From NCBI GenBank assembly GCA_032622095.1, contig CP136063.1, positions 16,037,814 to 16,101,813 of the forward strand: a stretch of 64,000 nucleotides of DNA, read 5' to 3'. The notes below the pieces were generated by a model. The model was not told the origin of the DNA, searched no databases, and saw nothing but the letters and a program-made list of their open reading frames with translations. The stretch comes from Siphonodentalium dalli (Eukaryota; Mollusca; Scaphopoda; Gadilida; Siphonodentaliidae). Made by a program: the position numbers and the translations under genes. Shown in pieces: positions 22,556 through 33,980 of this stretch; position 1 is the first letter of the stretch, and each line of letters begins with the position of its first letter.

Positions 22556-23869
22556 TTCAGACGACCACGATACAATCGTAAGTGGAGGAATAGTTTGTTT
22601 GAACAGAGGATTGCAATCTCATCGTACATTATGATAGCATATGTTGTTCTAAAGAATGTGATTGACTACCCTACGACCATTGCCAGCTACGATTTTTACG
22701 TACACACGGCTGTCGGCCTGTAACGATATGCTTGGTCACGATACAATATGTATCGCGATACGGGGCCAATGATACAATACGTATTGTGATAGGCAAAATT
22801 TTATCCCACGAGTAAATAGCTATTCAACACTCCAAATTTGCACACTCTCAGGTTGAGTTTTAATGATAGTTTTTCTAATATTACTGTGGACTTTCATAAT
22901 TGTTTAGTTATATGTGTATTGTAGTATGTAGTATGCTCGTACACATCCGGAAATACCAGTACAACATGACATATTGATACTGAAGACGGTAAAAGAGTTG
23001 AAAAGTTTCTCACTCATCTGTTTATATATCATATAATCACAACAGCTGGCTGAGAATGATGTCGTTTCAAATGGTGTGACATGTTGGTCGTAACACCAGT
23101 CTTGTAAGAGGTTGCCGTCGAACATAATTTGCAGATCGTTTTAGTTCTGTCTGTCTTAATGCATGGCTTTCCATCCTCAAAGGGTTACGTCCCAAAACCG
23201 AAATACTGCCAGATTTTCTACCTGTAGACCGCTGTCGGATTGACAAGTTTTAAGCTTTCTTGAGCAGACATCTTTCCACGGCCCACGTGTTGTTGTTTTG
23301 CGCAGACGATATATCCAATATACTAGTATTTGATTGATTGAAATCACAGCAGTTCATCAAATTAAACCAATCAGAGCATGGCTTACAGTCTGAGGCTAGG
23401 TTACGTAGGTCAGTCATATCACTTCCGCAAACGTTTGTGTCAAAGGTCAAAGTGCGAGCTCACGGAAACAAACGAAATTTACAGATTTACTTCCAATAAA
23501 ACTTCGTAAGCATTCACAGCTTACGGAAACGAACGAGGGGTCCCGATTTACTTCGGATGGTTGCTGCATAATACGGAAGCGGAACTGTATCGTAGTGTAT
23601 CGAAATTACAGACAAATGAATCGCGTATAGAATCACGAATGACGAATCGCGATGAATCGAAATCACAATGAATCGTTGCAGGCCTATACAGCTGCGATTA
23701 CATCGCAAGTGGAGGTAACCAAGGATATCCACATTTCGCATCTAGAATCAAACAGCGCTTGATATCAATTTATGACCAACGATTTTGATGTTAGCATGCG
23801 CAATCGAGCTACCGGTTACTTCCTGCGACGGAAATCTTTCCGCTTACGATTGTATCGTGGTCGTCTGAA
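22556..23869. mobile_element. 1.3-kb element with 27-bp terminal inverted repeats
   Basis: The left end TTCAGACGACCACGATACAA…CGTAAG (22556-22582) has its exact complement at 23843-23869. The interior has CGATACAATATGTATCGCGA-type inverted words at 22735-22790 and GATGAATCGAAATCACAATG near 23650. Minus-strand frames of 66-75 codons (22904-23741) look Cys-rich but match no family I know. A target duplication is not evident. Confidence 0.6.
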
Positions 23870-24049
23870 TGTAAACTTATCAATTTCATGCATTATTGCA
23901 TAATATTTTTAAACATAACTTATTTAACATCTTCGACTTGCTTTAAATTTAATTTATTTTCATGAAAAGGACTAATATGGTTGTAAATATAGAAGGCAGA
24001 TGACTCTTCTACCCGAGAGGTCTAGATTTCTTGGACACGGTCGTTAGAC
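23870..24049. other. spacer
   Basis: AT-rich, nothing recognised. Confidence 0.4.
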
Positions 24050-24165
24050 GCAACGTCAAGCTCGGTTAGTCTTTGGATGGTTGACTGGGTTGGGTTTCCG
24101 GGTGATACCAATGTTCGGTGCAACTTATGCACTTCTCACTCTCTCGTCCTGTTACACTGGGGGCT
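24050..24165 (+). mobile_element. 5S-rRNA-like SINE, 5'-truncated copy
   Basis: AACGTCAAGCTCGGTTAGT followed by CTTTGGATGG…GGTGATACC matches the 3' half of animal 5S rRNA. The tail TTCGGTGCAACTTATGCACTTC is then like that of the next copy. It lacks the 5' half. Confidence 0.6.
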
Positions 24166-24371
24166 CGTCTGGCCATTAGAGGACTGCCATGATACAACCT
24201 CCAGGTCTCAGCCATTAGATGCTTTGTCTGATCACCGAGGTTAAGTAACGTCAAGCTCGGTTAGTCCTTGGATGGGTGACCGGCTTGGAATTATCAGCTG
24301 ATTACAAATGGTGCTGCTACATTTCGGTGCGACTCCATCACTTCTTGCTCTCAGTCTCATTCTGTTACGGT
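24166..24371 (+). mobile_element. 5S-rRNA-derived SINE (SINE3-like)
   Basis: GTCTGATCACCGAGGTTAAG (24226-24245), AACGTCAAGCTCGGTTAGT, CCTTGGATGGGTGACCGGC and TGGAATTATCAGCTG follow the order of the 5S rRNA internal promoter (A box, intermediate element, C box). A non-5S tail, GGTGCGACTCCATCACTTC…, resembles the tail of the copy just upstream. The shared extra tail argues for a SINE and against a plain 5S pseudogene. RNA polymerase III transcription is expected of such elements but is not shown here. Confidence 0.68.
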
Positions 24372-25714
24372 AGTGTTAATTATACTGTACAATCGTCATG
24401 CTAATTTGCTATTGCTATTAAGTATTTTGCATGTTTTTAAATAATACTTGATTCATACATGTATCTGTTATGTAATTCAGCAAGCGAAACATTAAATTAT
24501 ATTTGAAATAGCAATTTTTTGCGGTCATTTGTGAAATAACCATGGCACAACTTGTGGTAAATTCATTTTGTTTTTATTTCAATTCAAGCTCGAAGTCACT
24601 GTCAGTCACTGTGCGTTTTGTTTTTATTTGGTTTTGTCTGCAATATTTCGCCAGTCAGTGTCGACTTTGGCTTTAAGAAATCTATTCTTAGAATGGATTT
24701 CATAAATATGTACACATTGCTTACCTCAGTTGTGTTCATAATCGTAGGTGTTGAGTTATTTAACATGTTTTCAGTGTGAATGTTGAGCGGCGAAACATGT
24801 CTGCATCGTGCACGCAGACATGTTTTTTTTATGTGTGCGTACTGATACAAACTTATCAAGCAACAAACTCATATTTCTTTCGCTCGTTGTGAATAGAAAT
24901 ACATGATATACAAGCCATTATCAATAACATGATTGGATTGGTTCACACCATCAATGAATCAAATGGCTTAAAATAGTTAATATCTTTGGAACTATATTAT
25001 GTCTCGACCCATGCCTCATCACCCAATATTTGATTTGGGACACACTAAAGTTGTATGAATCTATGATGAATTCGATTTATTTAAAAGGACTCTGCGATCT
25101 ATCAATCTATCGGAACTTATAGTTTTCGTTTGTCGGCTTTGCACTTTGAGAATATTCCATCCAACTTTTAGGCGGAAACACCGATAGAAAATTGAAGAAA
25201 ATATCTAAACACCCAGTGGGGCCTCTAAAATCCTCTTTCGGGGCAAATATTTTTAATATTTTTATAAAATATGTAAACAAAATTTGTTCATGCAATTTGA
25301 TTATTTCACTTTTTGTTAAACTTCAGTGCTCAGATTCACAATTTTTAATATCTTTGGCTTGTATTAAAGACATTATTTGCCCATATATAATGAAGTACAT
25401 GTATAACTAACATGTGCCGACAAAAATTATTTATCAAAGTTTTCGCTCTTGGTCATTTTGATAAATTACACTAACTTCGCTGCCGATCGAGGCTGATCGA
25501 GGTGGGAATTAATCAAAACAAAATGGCGGCCGTTGCCAACAATAGAATTTTGGACTCCGCTGACCCTGGCTGACCCTTCAGTTATGAATAAATTATCCAT
25601 TTTAGGTAATTTTATCTATGTTTAGATTGGCCGAAAAGGTCGATTAGTATATCTCATATTCGCATACGTATACCCTGGTCGCTTCGCTTCCGCGGCTTCG
25701 CCGCGGGAGAGCGG
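24372..25714. other. no gene seen
   Basis: No supported gene. At 25510-25540, AACAAAATGGCGGCCGTTG is a YY1-like word. GC-rich inverted text CTTCGCTTCCGCGG…CGCCGCGGGAGAGCG lies at 25680-25715. Confidence 0.4.
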
Positions 25715-26075
25715 GCGCTATAAGCGATAATGAGTATAATTAACGTTTATTTGTGACAAAATTGCACAATATAATTTCTGGTCTCTGTTAACAGTAACCA
25801 CTATTGTTCGTTAGCTGAACAAACACACTTTTTTAGACCAGAAACTATTCGAAATAAAATTAATATTAATCGATAGAAGCATTTCCGGACAGGAGTCTTC
25901 GATTCAAATCTAATATTTTATACCCGGTAACTATATAATACATGTTTACAAAGAGATAATCCGCCTTTAACTGTAGTGCCACCATGAAGGTGGATTATCT
26001 CTTTGTAAACATGTATTATATAGTTACCGGAGTATAAAATATTAGATTCGAATCGAAAACTCCTATATCGATAAA
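25715..26075. mobile_element. TTAA-flanked element C, with head-to-head ends
   Basis: The interior (GCGATAATGAGTATAATTAA…ACCACTATTGTTCG) runs into a roughly 130-bp end (ATTCGAAATAAAATTAATA…AGATAATCCGCCTTTAA). After a loop of about 20 bp the same end returns in opposite orientation (GGTGGATTATCTCTTTGTAA…ATTCGAATCGAAAACTC). The 25850-26075 stretch is therefore a near-perfect palindrome with 100-bp arms. Confidence 0.72.
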
Positions 26076-26879
26076 AGTGCCACAACAATCTTCACCAATA
26101 TACCCCGATTGACTGAAGCAATAATATATATATATACGGCGGAATCCCGCAGATAACTATTTTTAGCCACAATTCCAATCCGCGCGATCCGATTGGTCGG
26201 CGACCTTTCGTCACCAATTTGATACGATTGTTTTTACTTCTTGGGAATAATAAATCCACTCTCATTCTCAAGACGAAGTAAATTCATTAAAACCTAGTTA
26301 GAACGTATATTTGAATTAGATTATCGGAGTTTTAACTCGGTGTATTGTGCGTTGAATGGGAATGTTGGGTCGTCACATATGAATTCAACGATTATTGCCT
26401 GGAAAACTGGTCAAAACTCGTTTCGAATAAGTTCGTGTGTTGTTGACATTGTAATTGAATATTGTCAACAGCGGGAATTCTCAGCCTGATGACCAAGGAG
26501 CCGAGTGACTCGGGGTCTCAATGGGACCTGTTGGAGAACCAATCGTTCAAACACGCAGATTTAAAAAAACAGTGTGGGTCGATAGCGTCAGACAAATGTA
26601 CATGTAGCAAGTGCAATTTTACACTGAAATGTACTAAGCTATATATGCATGTATGGCTTTGGATTGGACTGGCTGCATTAGGCCTACACTGACTACATAC
26701 AGGCCCTGCAGATTCAAATTCAACAAGTCCCAACAGTGACCCTATAGTATTAAAATGACTAATTTCAAAATGTGTGCCCAATACCAGATATATTTTTTTT
26801 TTGGGGAAAGTGTAGATCATGCCATGAATGATCTCTACTCTGGGTAATATGATTATGAGAGGCCACATTCACATTTATA
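26076..26879. other. no gene seen
   Basis: No supported gene. Frames of 76 and 116 codons at 26462-26868 lie on opposite strands of the same DNA and show no domain. Confidence 0.4.
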
Positions 26880-27062
26880 TTGAATTGCGCTTAAGTGCAA
26901 TTGAATGCGCTTACACAAAATTTATTGCACTTAAGGGCAAACGATTGTGCATAAGTGCGATAAAATATTGTGCTTAAGTACAAATAGGGCAATCATGCTT
27001 AAGCATTATGAGTTGCACTTAAGCATGATTAATTGCGCTCAAGTGCAATTAATTGTAACTAC
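26880..27062. repeat. GCGCTTAAGTGCAATT palindrome cluster
   Basis: About ten imperfect copies of the self-complementary unit (A)TTGC(G/A)CTTAAGTGCAATT, spaced 20-25 bp. See also 27860-28095 and 35975-36350. Confidence 0.75.
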
Positions 27063-27228
27063 TATCTAACCTACCCATAAAATATTAATTGTCATAACCT
27101 GAAGTGTCGCCTAGCATCACAAGAAGAGCATGTGCTAATTTTAACCTTTTTAAATAAGCCTAGTACAGTTACCTCTAACTGTATGTGTGCAACAATCAAA
27201 GATAATCCATAATGTCATATAATTATCA
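27063..27228. other. spacer
   Basis: Nothing recognised. Confidence 0.35.
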
Positions 27229-27612
27229 GCATCCCTTATATCCAAAAAATGGATGCCTCCTCTAGTATGTTTTAATCTAATATTTTTAAAGAATTTTTGC
27301 ACAGATCTGGGCCATAGCTATGGTCATATAGCAATAATGTGGTGTCACTGTATGAGGGTTTGCTCACTTCATATGGTGTACTTATTGACTTACATCGGGT
27401 GAAAAACCCTAAATATTGTCATATTATCAGCATCCCTGTCCCAAAAATATGTGTTTCATTCCGGGAGCTTTGGTGTCTCACTCCTCGAGCTCTGGTAGTT
27501 TTATTAAATCAGCGTCTCTTGCACATATCTATAGTATGTCCATGTCATAAACTGTAGCGCGAATATGGTGTCACTGAGGACCTGCTTCCCTCATATGGTG
27601 CACATGTATACC
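27229..27612 (+). repeat. about 200-bp tandem unit, two copies
   Basis: ATCAGCATCCCT recurs at 27227 and 27429. GGTGTCACTG…CTTC(A/C)(C)TCATATGGTG recurs at 27341 and 27568. A 72-codon frame across it is a by-product. Confidence 0.6.
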
Positions 27613-27859
27613 GGTATATACTCGAAAATCAAAGTTGCACCAACTAATACAGAAGTCAATGCTATCACGAATTGCCTGTACTAAAACAGAAGGTAATGCT
27701 ATCGCGAGTCTACCATATCAATAAAGAACTTAGACTTGCTCCCTACCCATCCAAACTAATGAAAACAAGAGGTGATATGTCAGTAAGAACTAAGTTTGAG
27801 TTATGGATAAACCTATTTATTCACCAGGGTTGTTTTATATAATAGTTACATATAACCAT
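27613..27859. other. spacer
   Basis: No gene recognised. Confidence 0.35.
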
Positions 27860-28095
27860 GAAATGCGCTTAAGATTAGCCAATTGATTGCGCACAGCAAG
27901 ATTGATTGCGCTTAAGCACAAATAATTATGTTTTCAAGAACAAATTACTATGCTTAAGCGCAATCGACTGCACTTAAGATCAATGATTGCGCTTAAGAAC
28001 AATGATAAGTTCAAGTAATTCTGCTTAAGTGTAATTATTTGTGCTTAAGTGCAATTAATTGCGCTCAAGGGCAATTAATTGCGCTTAAGCGCACT
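27860..28095. repeat. GCGCTTAAGCGCA palindrome cluster
   Basis: Repeated TTGCGCTTAAG(A/C) and CAATTAATTGCGCTTAAGCG words. It may be the right-hand partner of 26880-27062, giving a 1.2-kb unit bounded by the same palindromes. Confidence 0.72.
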
Positions 28096-28124
28096 TCATT
28101 ACTAAATGGCAATTTGGCCTCCCA

Positions 28125-28520
28125 GAGGCTAATGCCCGTAGAAATAATATTGTACCAGTGAAAAACCTGGGAACTTTTTGAGGTTTTGATAGGGAACCGT
28201 ATAAAGCTGAAAAATTAACACGGGAATATATCTCTTTGTTAATACCTGTCGCTTAACAGTTTATTCATAAGTAGGCGAAAGTGCCAGCTCGAGATGACAT
28301 TATTTAACAGACTTGATGGGTGAGTTTGCTATGCGCACTTACCGTACAATCATGGAATTTCCCCCATATTTTGAAGTTGATTATCGAGGAACAATTATAA
28401 ACAAAGAAATATGTTCTCTGCCTTGTTTGTTCAATGTTATAAAGTTCCCTATCAAAACATAAAAAAGTTCCCAAGTTTTGTACTGATGGAATAAGATCTC
28501 TACAGGGGCTAAGCAGAGTA
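28125..28520. mobile_element. about 396-bp foldback element
   Basis: The left arm GCTAATGCCCGTAGA…ACCTGGGAACTTTTTGAGG pairs with the right arm (AAAAAAGTTCCCAAGTTTTG…TCTACAGGGGCTAAGC). GATAGGGAAC and GTTCCCTATC also pair. Arms are about 110 bp. A fragment of the same arm is at 12858-12960. Non-coding. Confidence 0.68.
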
Positions 28521-29264
28521 AAGATTCATGGCATGATCTAGGGGAGGGGGTTTCTTCAATTTCAACTAGATAGCTCCAGGCTGTTGACCCAACATTCAAC
28601 AATAATTTAAACAAGGACTAAATCATGCCAGAAGCTGGGGTTTGTCCCACAAAAATATTCATGATTGCCAATTACTCAATTAATAAATTCAATTGCAAGT
28701 CTATCACAGCTAGTGACAGTCAATTGTGATATTCAGTTATTAACAGACTTTTTAATTATATTAAATTTAATTCATTAGTGAAAATTCATACATGTGTTAA
28801 GTACCTTATTAATAAATCATTTAAAATAAGTCTTCTTAAATATATATCTTCATGATATTGATGATGTCCCTCCTATTCTGAATACTAATAACAAATAGGT
28901 GATTAATCTGTGTACCAGCAGGTACCAGATAAGAAAATATGGATAGTGACAATGGAGTGAAATCTCCTGGAACTGTATGATATATCTCACTGAGAATAAT
29001 TGTCATTGAGCATCATATTGATTATTTTTTTGTCAAAATGACATATTTTGATATAATTCAGTCTCATACTTCTTGATGAGCTGGAGTTATGGACAATACT
29101 TCAGCAGCAAACATGTAATTATTTTCATATTTATAATAGTGTGAAATAACCATGGCTTCTATCCTATATTTTTTGTATCCGGTACTCATGATTCACCTCT
29201 GTTATTTATGATTTATGGCAGGTGCTAGTACATGTATACCATCAGTAGTCAGAGTAATCAAAAC
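28521..29264. other. no gene seen
   Basis: AT-rich, no supported gene. Confidence 0.4.
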
Positions 29265-29370
29265 TACAGTAATGCCCTAATTAGTCGACTCCATAACACA
29301 GCAGAATTATGGGTAACTTTTCAGGATTTAGTCGGAAATATGGCTTGTTGCCATTCATCGGAAATCTCGC
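29265..29370. mobile_element. pogo-like MITE, left half only
   Basis: Starts TA|CAGTAATGCCCTAATTAG and matches the family arm through GCCATTCATCGGAAA. It then stops at the centre of the palindrome, and LINE-derived sequence follows within about 50 bp. The other half is missing. Confidence 0.7.
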
Positions 29371-29419
29371 CCATATAATAATGAAGTGGCACTGTCTCAG
29401 AAACAGAACATTAATTTGA

Positions 29420-31918
29420 TTTGGCCTTACTAAACTCAGCAGAACCGACACCATCATAGTATAGTTAAAATACCCACAAGGGGAAAAAATACCCTTGACC
29501 TATTCTACCTAAATCAGCCAACTCTGATCCATAATACACGAACACTTCCCAGCCTTGGTACATCTGATCATGACATTGTCTACCACGAAGTCACCATAAA
29601 CAAAAGACATATAAAAAAAGCCTGCCAGGAAAGTATATCTCTACCATAAGGCAAACTGGCCTGCCATAAAAGCAGAACTCCATTCCTTCCAAACTTTCTA
29701 CAAGACGCAGAGTGAAATTCTAAATCTAAATGTAGAACAGAAATGGCAGTTGATCAAAGAAAAAATATCTGAACTAATATCTAAGCACATCCCAACCAAG
29801 ACACTTAGTAGCAGACAACATGCACCATGGATAACAGCTGATCTTAAGAAGCTGATAAAAAAACGCACTCGTCTTCACAAATATATCAGAAAACGCAGGT
29901 ATAAAAACACCGAAAATCTTCAGTCCAAAGAAAGAGCCCTAAAACATGCCATCCAAAGAAAATCCAGAAAAGCTTACTGGGACCATATAGAATCCATCAT
30001 AACTGAAGACAACAAAAACTGCCCGGACCTAACAGAAAACACCACCAAGCCCAGCAAAAAATTCGGGTCCTTCATAAAACATCAGAAATCAGAAAATAAC
30101 GGTGTCGCTCCTCTTAAAGTAGATGGTAAAGTGATCACAGACCCCACCAAGCAGGCCGAAGCTCTAAACGCCCAGTTCCACTCTGCATTTACTAAGCCTC
30201 AACCTCTAAACCTATCCCACATCTGCGAACTTAAATCCCTGATCTGTCCTAAGGATACTGACATGCCAGATGTAGAAATAACTACAAATGGTGTTTGTGC
30301 CGCACTTTCAAGGTTAAAACCCAACAAAGCTTATGGTATCGACCAAATTTCACCCCGCTTCCTCAAAGAGGTAAGAGACGAAATCTCTGCAATAATTGCA
30401 GACCTCTTCCAGAGTTCTTTGAACTCAGGCACTGTCCCTTCTGACTGGAAAGTAGCAATTGTTTCCCCAATATTCAAAAAGGCTCCAAATCCAAACCTGA
30501 AAACTATCGCCCCATCTCACTCACATGTATTCTGAGCAAAACCCTTGAACATATCATAGTATCCAACATCATGTCCCACCTCAACGAAAACCAACATGGA
30601 TTCCGACCCAAACTAAGCTGTGAAACACAGCTTATCACATTCATGAATGATATCTTTGAAAACATGACAAAATGGACTCAAACCGATGTAGTTGTCATGG
30701 ACTTCTCCAAGGCCTTTGATAAAGTGGACCATAACAGACTTCTTCTTAAAATGAGACGACTTGGCATAAACACATCTGTTACAAATTGGATTGCCGCCTT
30801 CCTATCACATCGGACTCAAAAAGTCCAAGTCAATGGAAAAGAATCAAAATTTCTTCCCGTACTATCAGGTGTCCCCCAAGGGTCTGTCCTTAGCCCTTGT
30901 CTCTTCTTAATCTATATAAATGACCTCCCCACAAACCTCAGCTGTCAGGCCCGCCTCTTCGCAGACGATACTGTTGTGTATTGTGCTATCTCCTCTAAAA
31001 ATGACTGTACTATCCTACAAAATGATCTGCACAAACTTGAAAACTGGGAGAAAGAATGGCTTATGTCATTCAACCCTAGTAAATGCGAAATCATACGAAT
31101 CGCTCGTAAAGAAAACCCTATTCTCCATGACTACACACTCCATAACCAATTACTTAAATCAACAGAAACTACAAAATATCTCGGCGTAACCATCTCAAAT
31201 GACCTATCATGGAAAACCCACATCACTACCATCACAAATAAAGCCAATGCCACCCTCAGATTCCTAAGACGTAACGTAAGAACAAAAAACTACAAAACAA
31301 AAGCCCTTGCCTACAAAACATATGTTAGACCACAACTAGAATACTGTAGCTCAATATGGGACCCATGGCAGCAGTACCTCTCAGAGAAAGTAGAAATTGT
31401 ACAGAGACGGGCTGCACGCTACACTCTAAATAGATACAACTATGGTAGCGACGACAGAGACAGCATAACTGATCTGCTCCACACACTTAATTAGCAAACC
31501 CTCCAACAAAGAAGAATATTCTCCTCTCTAGTCATGCTTTACAAAATCCGCCATCAAGATGTAGACATCTCCCTACCATTTGTGCCTACTAGGGGCCACA
31601 AGTTCCTCCGTACTGCTAAAGCTGACAGAAACTATCTCGAAGCTTTCTTTTTTCCACGCACAATCATAAATTGGAACAAACTCCCCCGTGACATATTCTT
31701 AAACTGCCACAACACGGACAGTTTCAAATCCGAACTCACAAAACACATGTTCCCACCTGTAAACAAACAGACAGCTTCTAAATAGTATGAAGCTCCAGTA
31801 TATTTTAATAAATTATCAAAATAACCAAAAAAATATGCTTTTATGTTTTTTAAATCTCATGCGCCTCCACATAATCCTCAGCACATTGAGGGCGATGGAG
31901 TACCAAGTAGATGTAGAT
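29420..31918 (+). mobile_element. non-LTR retrotransposon (Jockey/CR1-like LINE), 5'-truncated
   Basis: Contains the end of an apurinic-type endonuclease, a reverse transcriptase, a C-terminal region and a 3' UTR. It ends in a short GTAGATGTAGATGTA tail; short tandem tails are typical of CR1/L2-type LINEs. The 5' part, including most of the endonuclease and any ORF1, is missing. It lies between a half MITE (29265) and a complete MITE (31922) of one family. No clear target duplication is seen. Confidence 0.85.
29426..31785 (+). pseudogene. broken endonuclease-reverse transcriptase ORF of the LINE
   Basis: The frame opens with the C-terminal endonuclease (KNTLDLFYLNQP; catalytic-type SDHDIV near 29563). 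A frameshift near 29640 follows, then a linker. From 29750 comes the start of the reverse transcriptase (LKPNKAYGIDQISP, VSPIFKK). A second frameshift near 30495 leads into the main domain: QHGFRPKLSC, VVMDFSKAFDKVDHNRLL, GVPQGSVLSPCLFLIYINDL and the catalytic FADD at 30958-30969, then KYLGVTIS and VQRRAARYTLNRYN. A TAG at 31492-31494 interrupts; the frame reopens to 31785 with FFPRTIINWNKLP, typical of the end of these proteins. The parent enzyme would nick DNA and copy its RNA at the nick. With three lesions this copy is inactive. Confidence 0.88.
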
Positions 31919-31921
31919 GTA

Positions 31922-32101
31922 TAGTAATGCCCTAAACAATTGACTCCTTAACCACATCAGAATTATGGGTAACTTTTCAGCATTTAGTCGAAAATATGGC
32001 TTTCCGATGAATGGCAACAAGCCATATTTCCAACTAAATCCTGAAAAGTTACCCATAATTCTGCTGTTGTTAAGCAGTCGATTAATTAGGGCATTACTGT
32101 A
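31922..32101. mobile_element. pogo-like palindromic MITE, copy 4
   Basis: The left end TAGTAATGCCCTAAAC has lost the usual CA. The right end is GGGCATTACTG|TA. The arms pair through AATTATGGGTAACTTTTCAG. The centre is shorter than in the copy at 3002. Confidence 0.72.
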
Positions 32102-32224
32102 TGTGGTTCATTTATGAGACAAAATACCAAACCTGGAGGGTCGGAACTAAAACTAATTACAACAAAAAATGTCTATTTGGAATAAAATCAATTACCCCTT
32201 TCATTATGGGAGCAGCATTCACCC
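32102..32224. other. spacer
   Basis: Nothing recognised. Confidence 0.35.
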
Positions 32225-32440
32225 TTCCATGATTGGAGCATCGGAAATATTGCAAAAAAACCATGTGCTAATGCATTCTCTTATATATGGTAGTTTCCAG
32301 TAGGGATCCTAGAATATGTAAGAGAATACATTACATTGGCCTAACAATATTTACCTTGACCTTGTAAGCCAGTGCATTCTCTTATATGTGAGGCTACCTA
32401 GTATGGTAACTGCAAATATAAGGGAATGCACTGGCACATG
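32225..32440. repeat. GCATTCTCTTATATAT hairpin repeat, copy 1
   Basis: Two imperfect hairpins in a row use AATGCATTCTCTTATATAT and its complement, separated by TGGCCTAACAATATTTACC. Related units are at 33625-33980 and 55502-55570. Non-coding. Confidence 0.6.
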
Positions 32441-33624
32441 ATTCATTGCTCCACCAGCGCAGTTCCCATCAAGAAATGGTTATATTATATATTCGAGTCT
32501 CCCAAGTCCTTCCAACTGCATGTTTTGTAGATTTTATTTTCCTGCTTTACAGAAGAAATTTAATCATTTAAAAATGTCCGGATTCACTAAAGATGGATTA
32601 TCTCTTCCTCTAACATGTGTTGTATAGTTTACTGGTTATAAAATAATAAAAATAAGCCGGAGATACCATTAAAATACTGGAAATTGATTGTATACTATTA
32701 TTATTATTATTATTTTTGTTTTTTTATAATTTAGCAGAATGAATGACAAAGGAAGAAAGACAAGAAATCAAACACATTCATTCTCTCAATCCAAGGCTGG
32801 GAAGAGTGAGACTCTACCATGCCCTGGCCTACTTTCTTACATATGATTCTAAAATATTTAAAGGCACACAGTGTGTTTGGATAATTTTATCAAATAGTGT
32901 TCAGGTTAAAAGTAAATTTTAGGCTACGCTGGTATAATTTATTTTTCTCCAGAAAATGGGCTTTATTTTGCTATAACCATGTTGATAACAACAAATTTTT
33001 TTATTTTGTTTTCTTCTTCAGAATATTTTGTTACATGTAGTATTTAATGTGTGTATAATCAAAGTTCCAAACACTATGTGCAGTTTTAAATATTTTTACA
33101 TTCTGAATTTATCAAAAACAACATAATTAGATAAATTGTATACTATTATTTACCAAAAACAACATAATTAGATAAATTGTATACTATTATAATACTAATT
33201 GATAGAAGTGTTTCCAGGCAAGGGTCTTCGATTCATATTTATTATGTTATACACAGGAAACTATAAAATAATTGTTACAGAAAGAGATAATTATTAATCC
33301 ATCTGTAAGAGTAAGGATTTTTCAAGTTGTGTGTTTTCAAGAATGGGAGTGTATCACACTGAGCCAAATTCAATATATGATGGTCAGATATTTCAAAAAC
33401 TAGAAAAAAAATTAACAGCCTTTTCATTGTATTAGTAATTTTCTGACTACAATGTAGATTGTGTACAAAACATGATTTCTTTATTAGTCTATGATGAAGA
33501 CAAAACTATTTTTGAACAAATTGTGTGTTAGACTTACAAACTGAAGGGATTTCCAAACACCTTGCAATGCTATCTTTTTACAATTTAAAGTGTTCTAAGA
33601 GGAAAGTTCAAATAATTTTGCACA
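32441..33624. other. no gene seen; fragments of element C and a 41-bp duplication
   Basis: AAAGATGGATTATCTCTTCC (32587) and, inverted, TTTCCAGGCAAGGGTCTTCG (33208) are fragments of element C. ATTATTATTATTATT at 32699 is a microsatellite. A 41-bp unit (ACCAAAAACAACATAATTAG…) is duplicated at about 33111-33192. No gene. Confidence 0.5.
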
Positions 33625-33980
33625 TTTCATGACTGGAGCTTCCTGAAATTTTGCAAAAACACTATACCAATGCATTCTCTTATATATACCAATCTCCCAT
33701 AGGCAGACTCACATATTTAAGAGATTTCATTGACCTAACAACATTTATCTTGACTATGCAAGCCAGTGCATTCTTTTATATATACAAGGCGCCATATGGG
33801 AGACCATTATTTATGATTAATCCTTCCATAACTGGAGCTTCATGAGTTTTTTTGAAAACCTGTGCCAATGCATTCTCTTATATATGCGAGTCTCCCATAG
33901 GATGCCTTGCATATATAAGAGAATGCATTAAGCTAACAATACTTGTATTGAACTTCTAAGCCAGTGCACTCTCTACTGGT
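33625..33980. repeat. GCATTCTCTTATATAT hairpin repeat, two units
   Basis: Two units of about 200 bp start C(A/T)TCATGACTGGAGCTTC or a near variant, and contain the hairpin word. In the second, arms at 33867-33887 and 33909-33929 pair perfectly over 21 bp. CTAACAA…TT…TTGA and AAGCCAGTGCA follow each hairpin. Confidence 0.65.

Noticed and set aside
24226-24317. A working 5S rRNA gene
   Set aside because: The 5' third does not match 5S rRNA, the 3' end is diverged, and there is no T-run terminator at the expected place.
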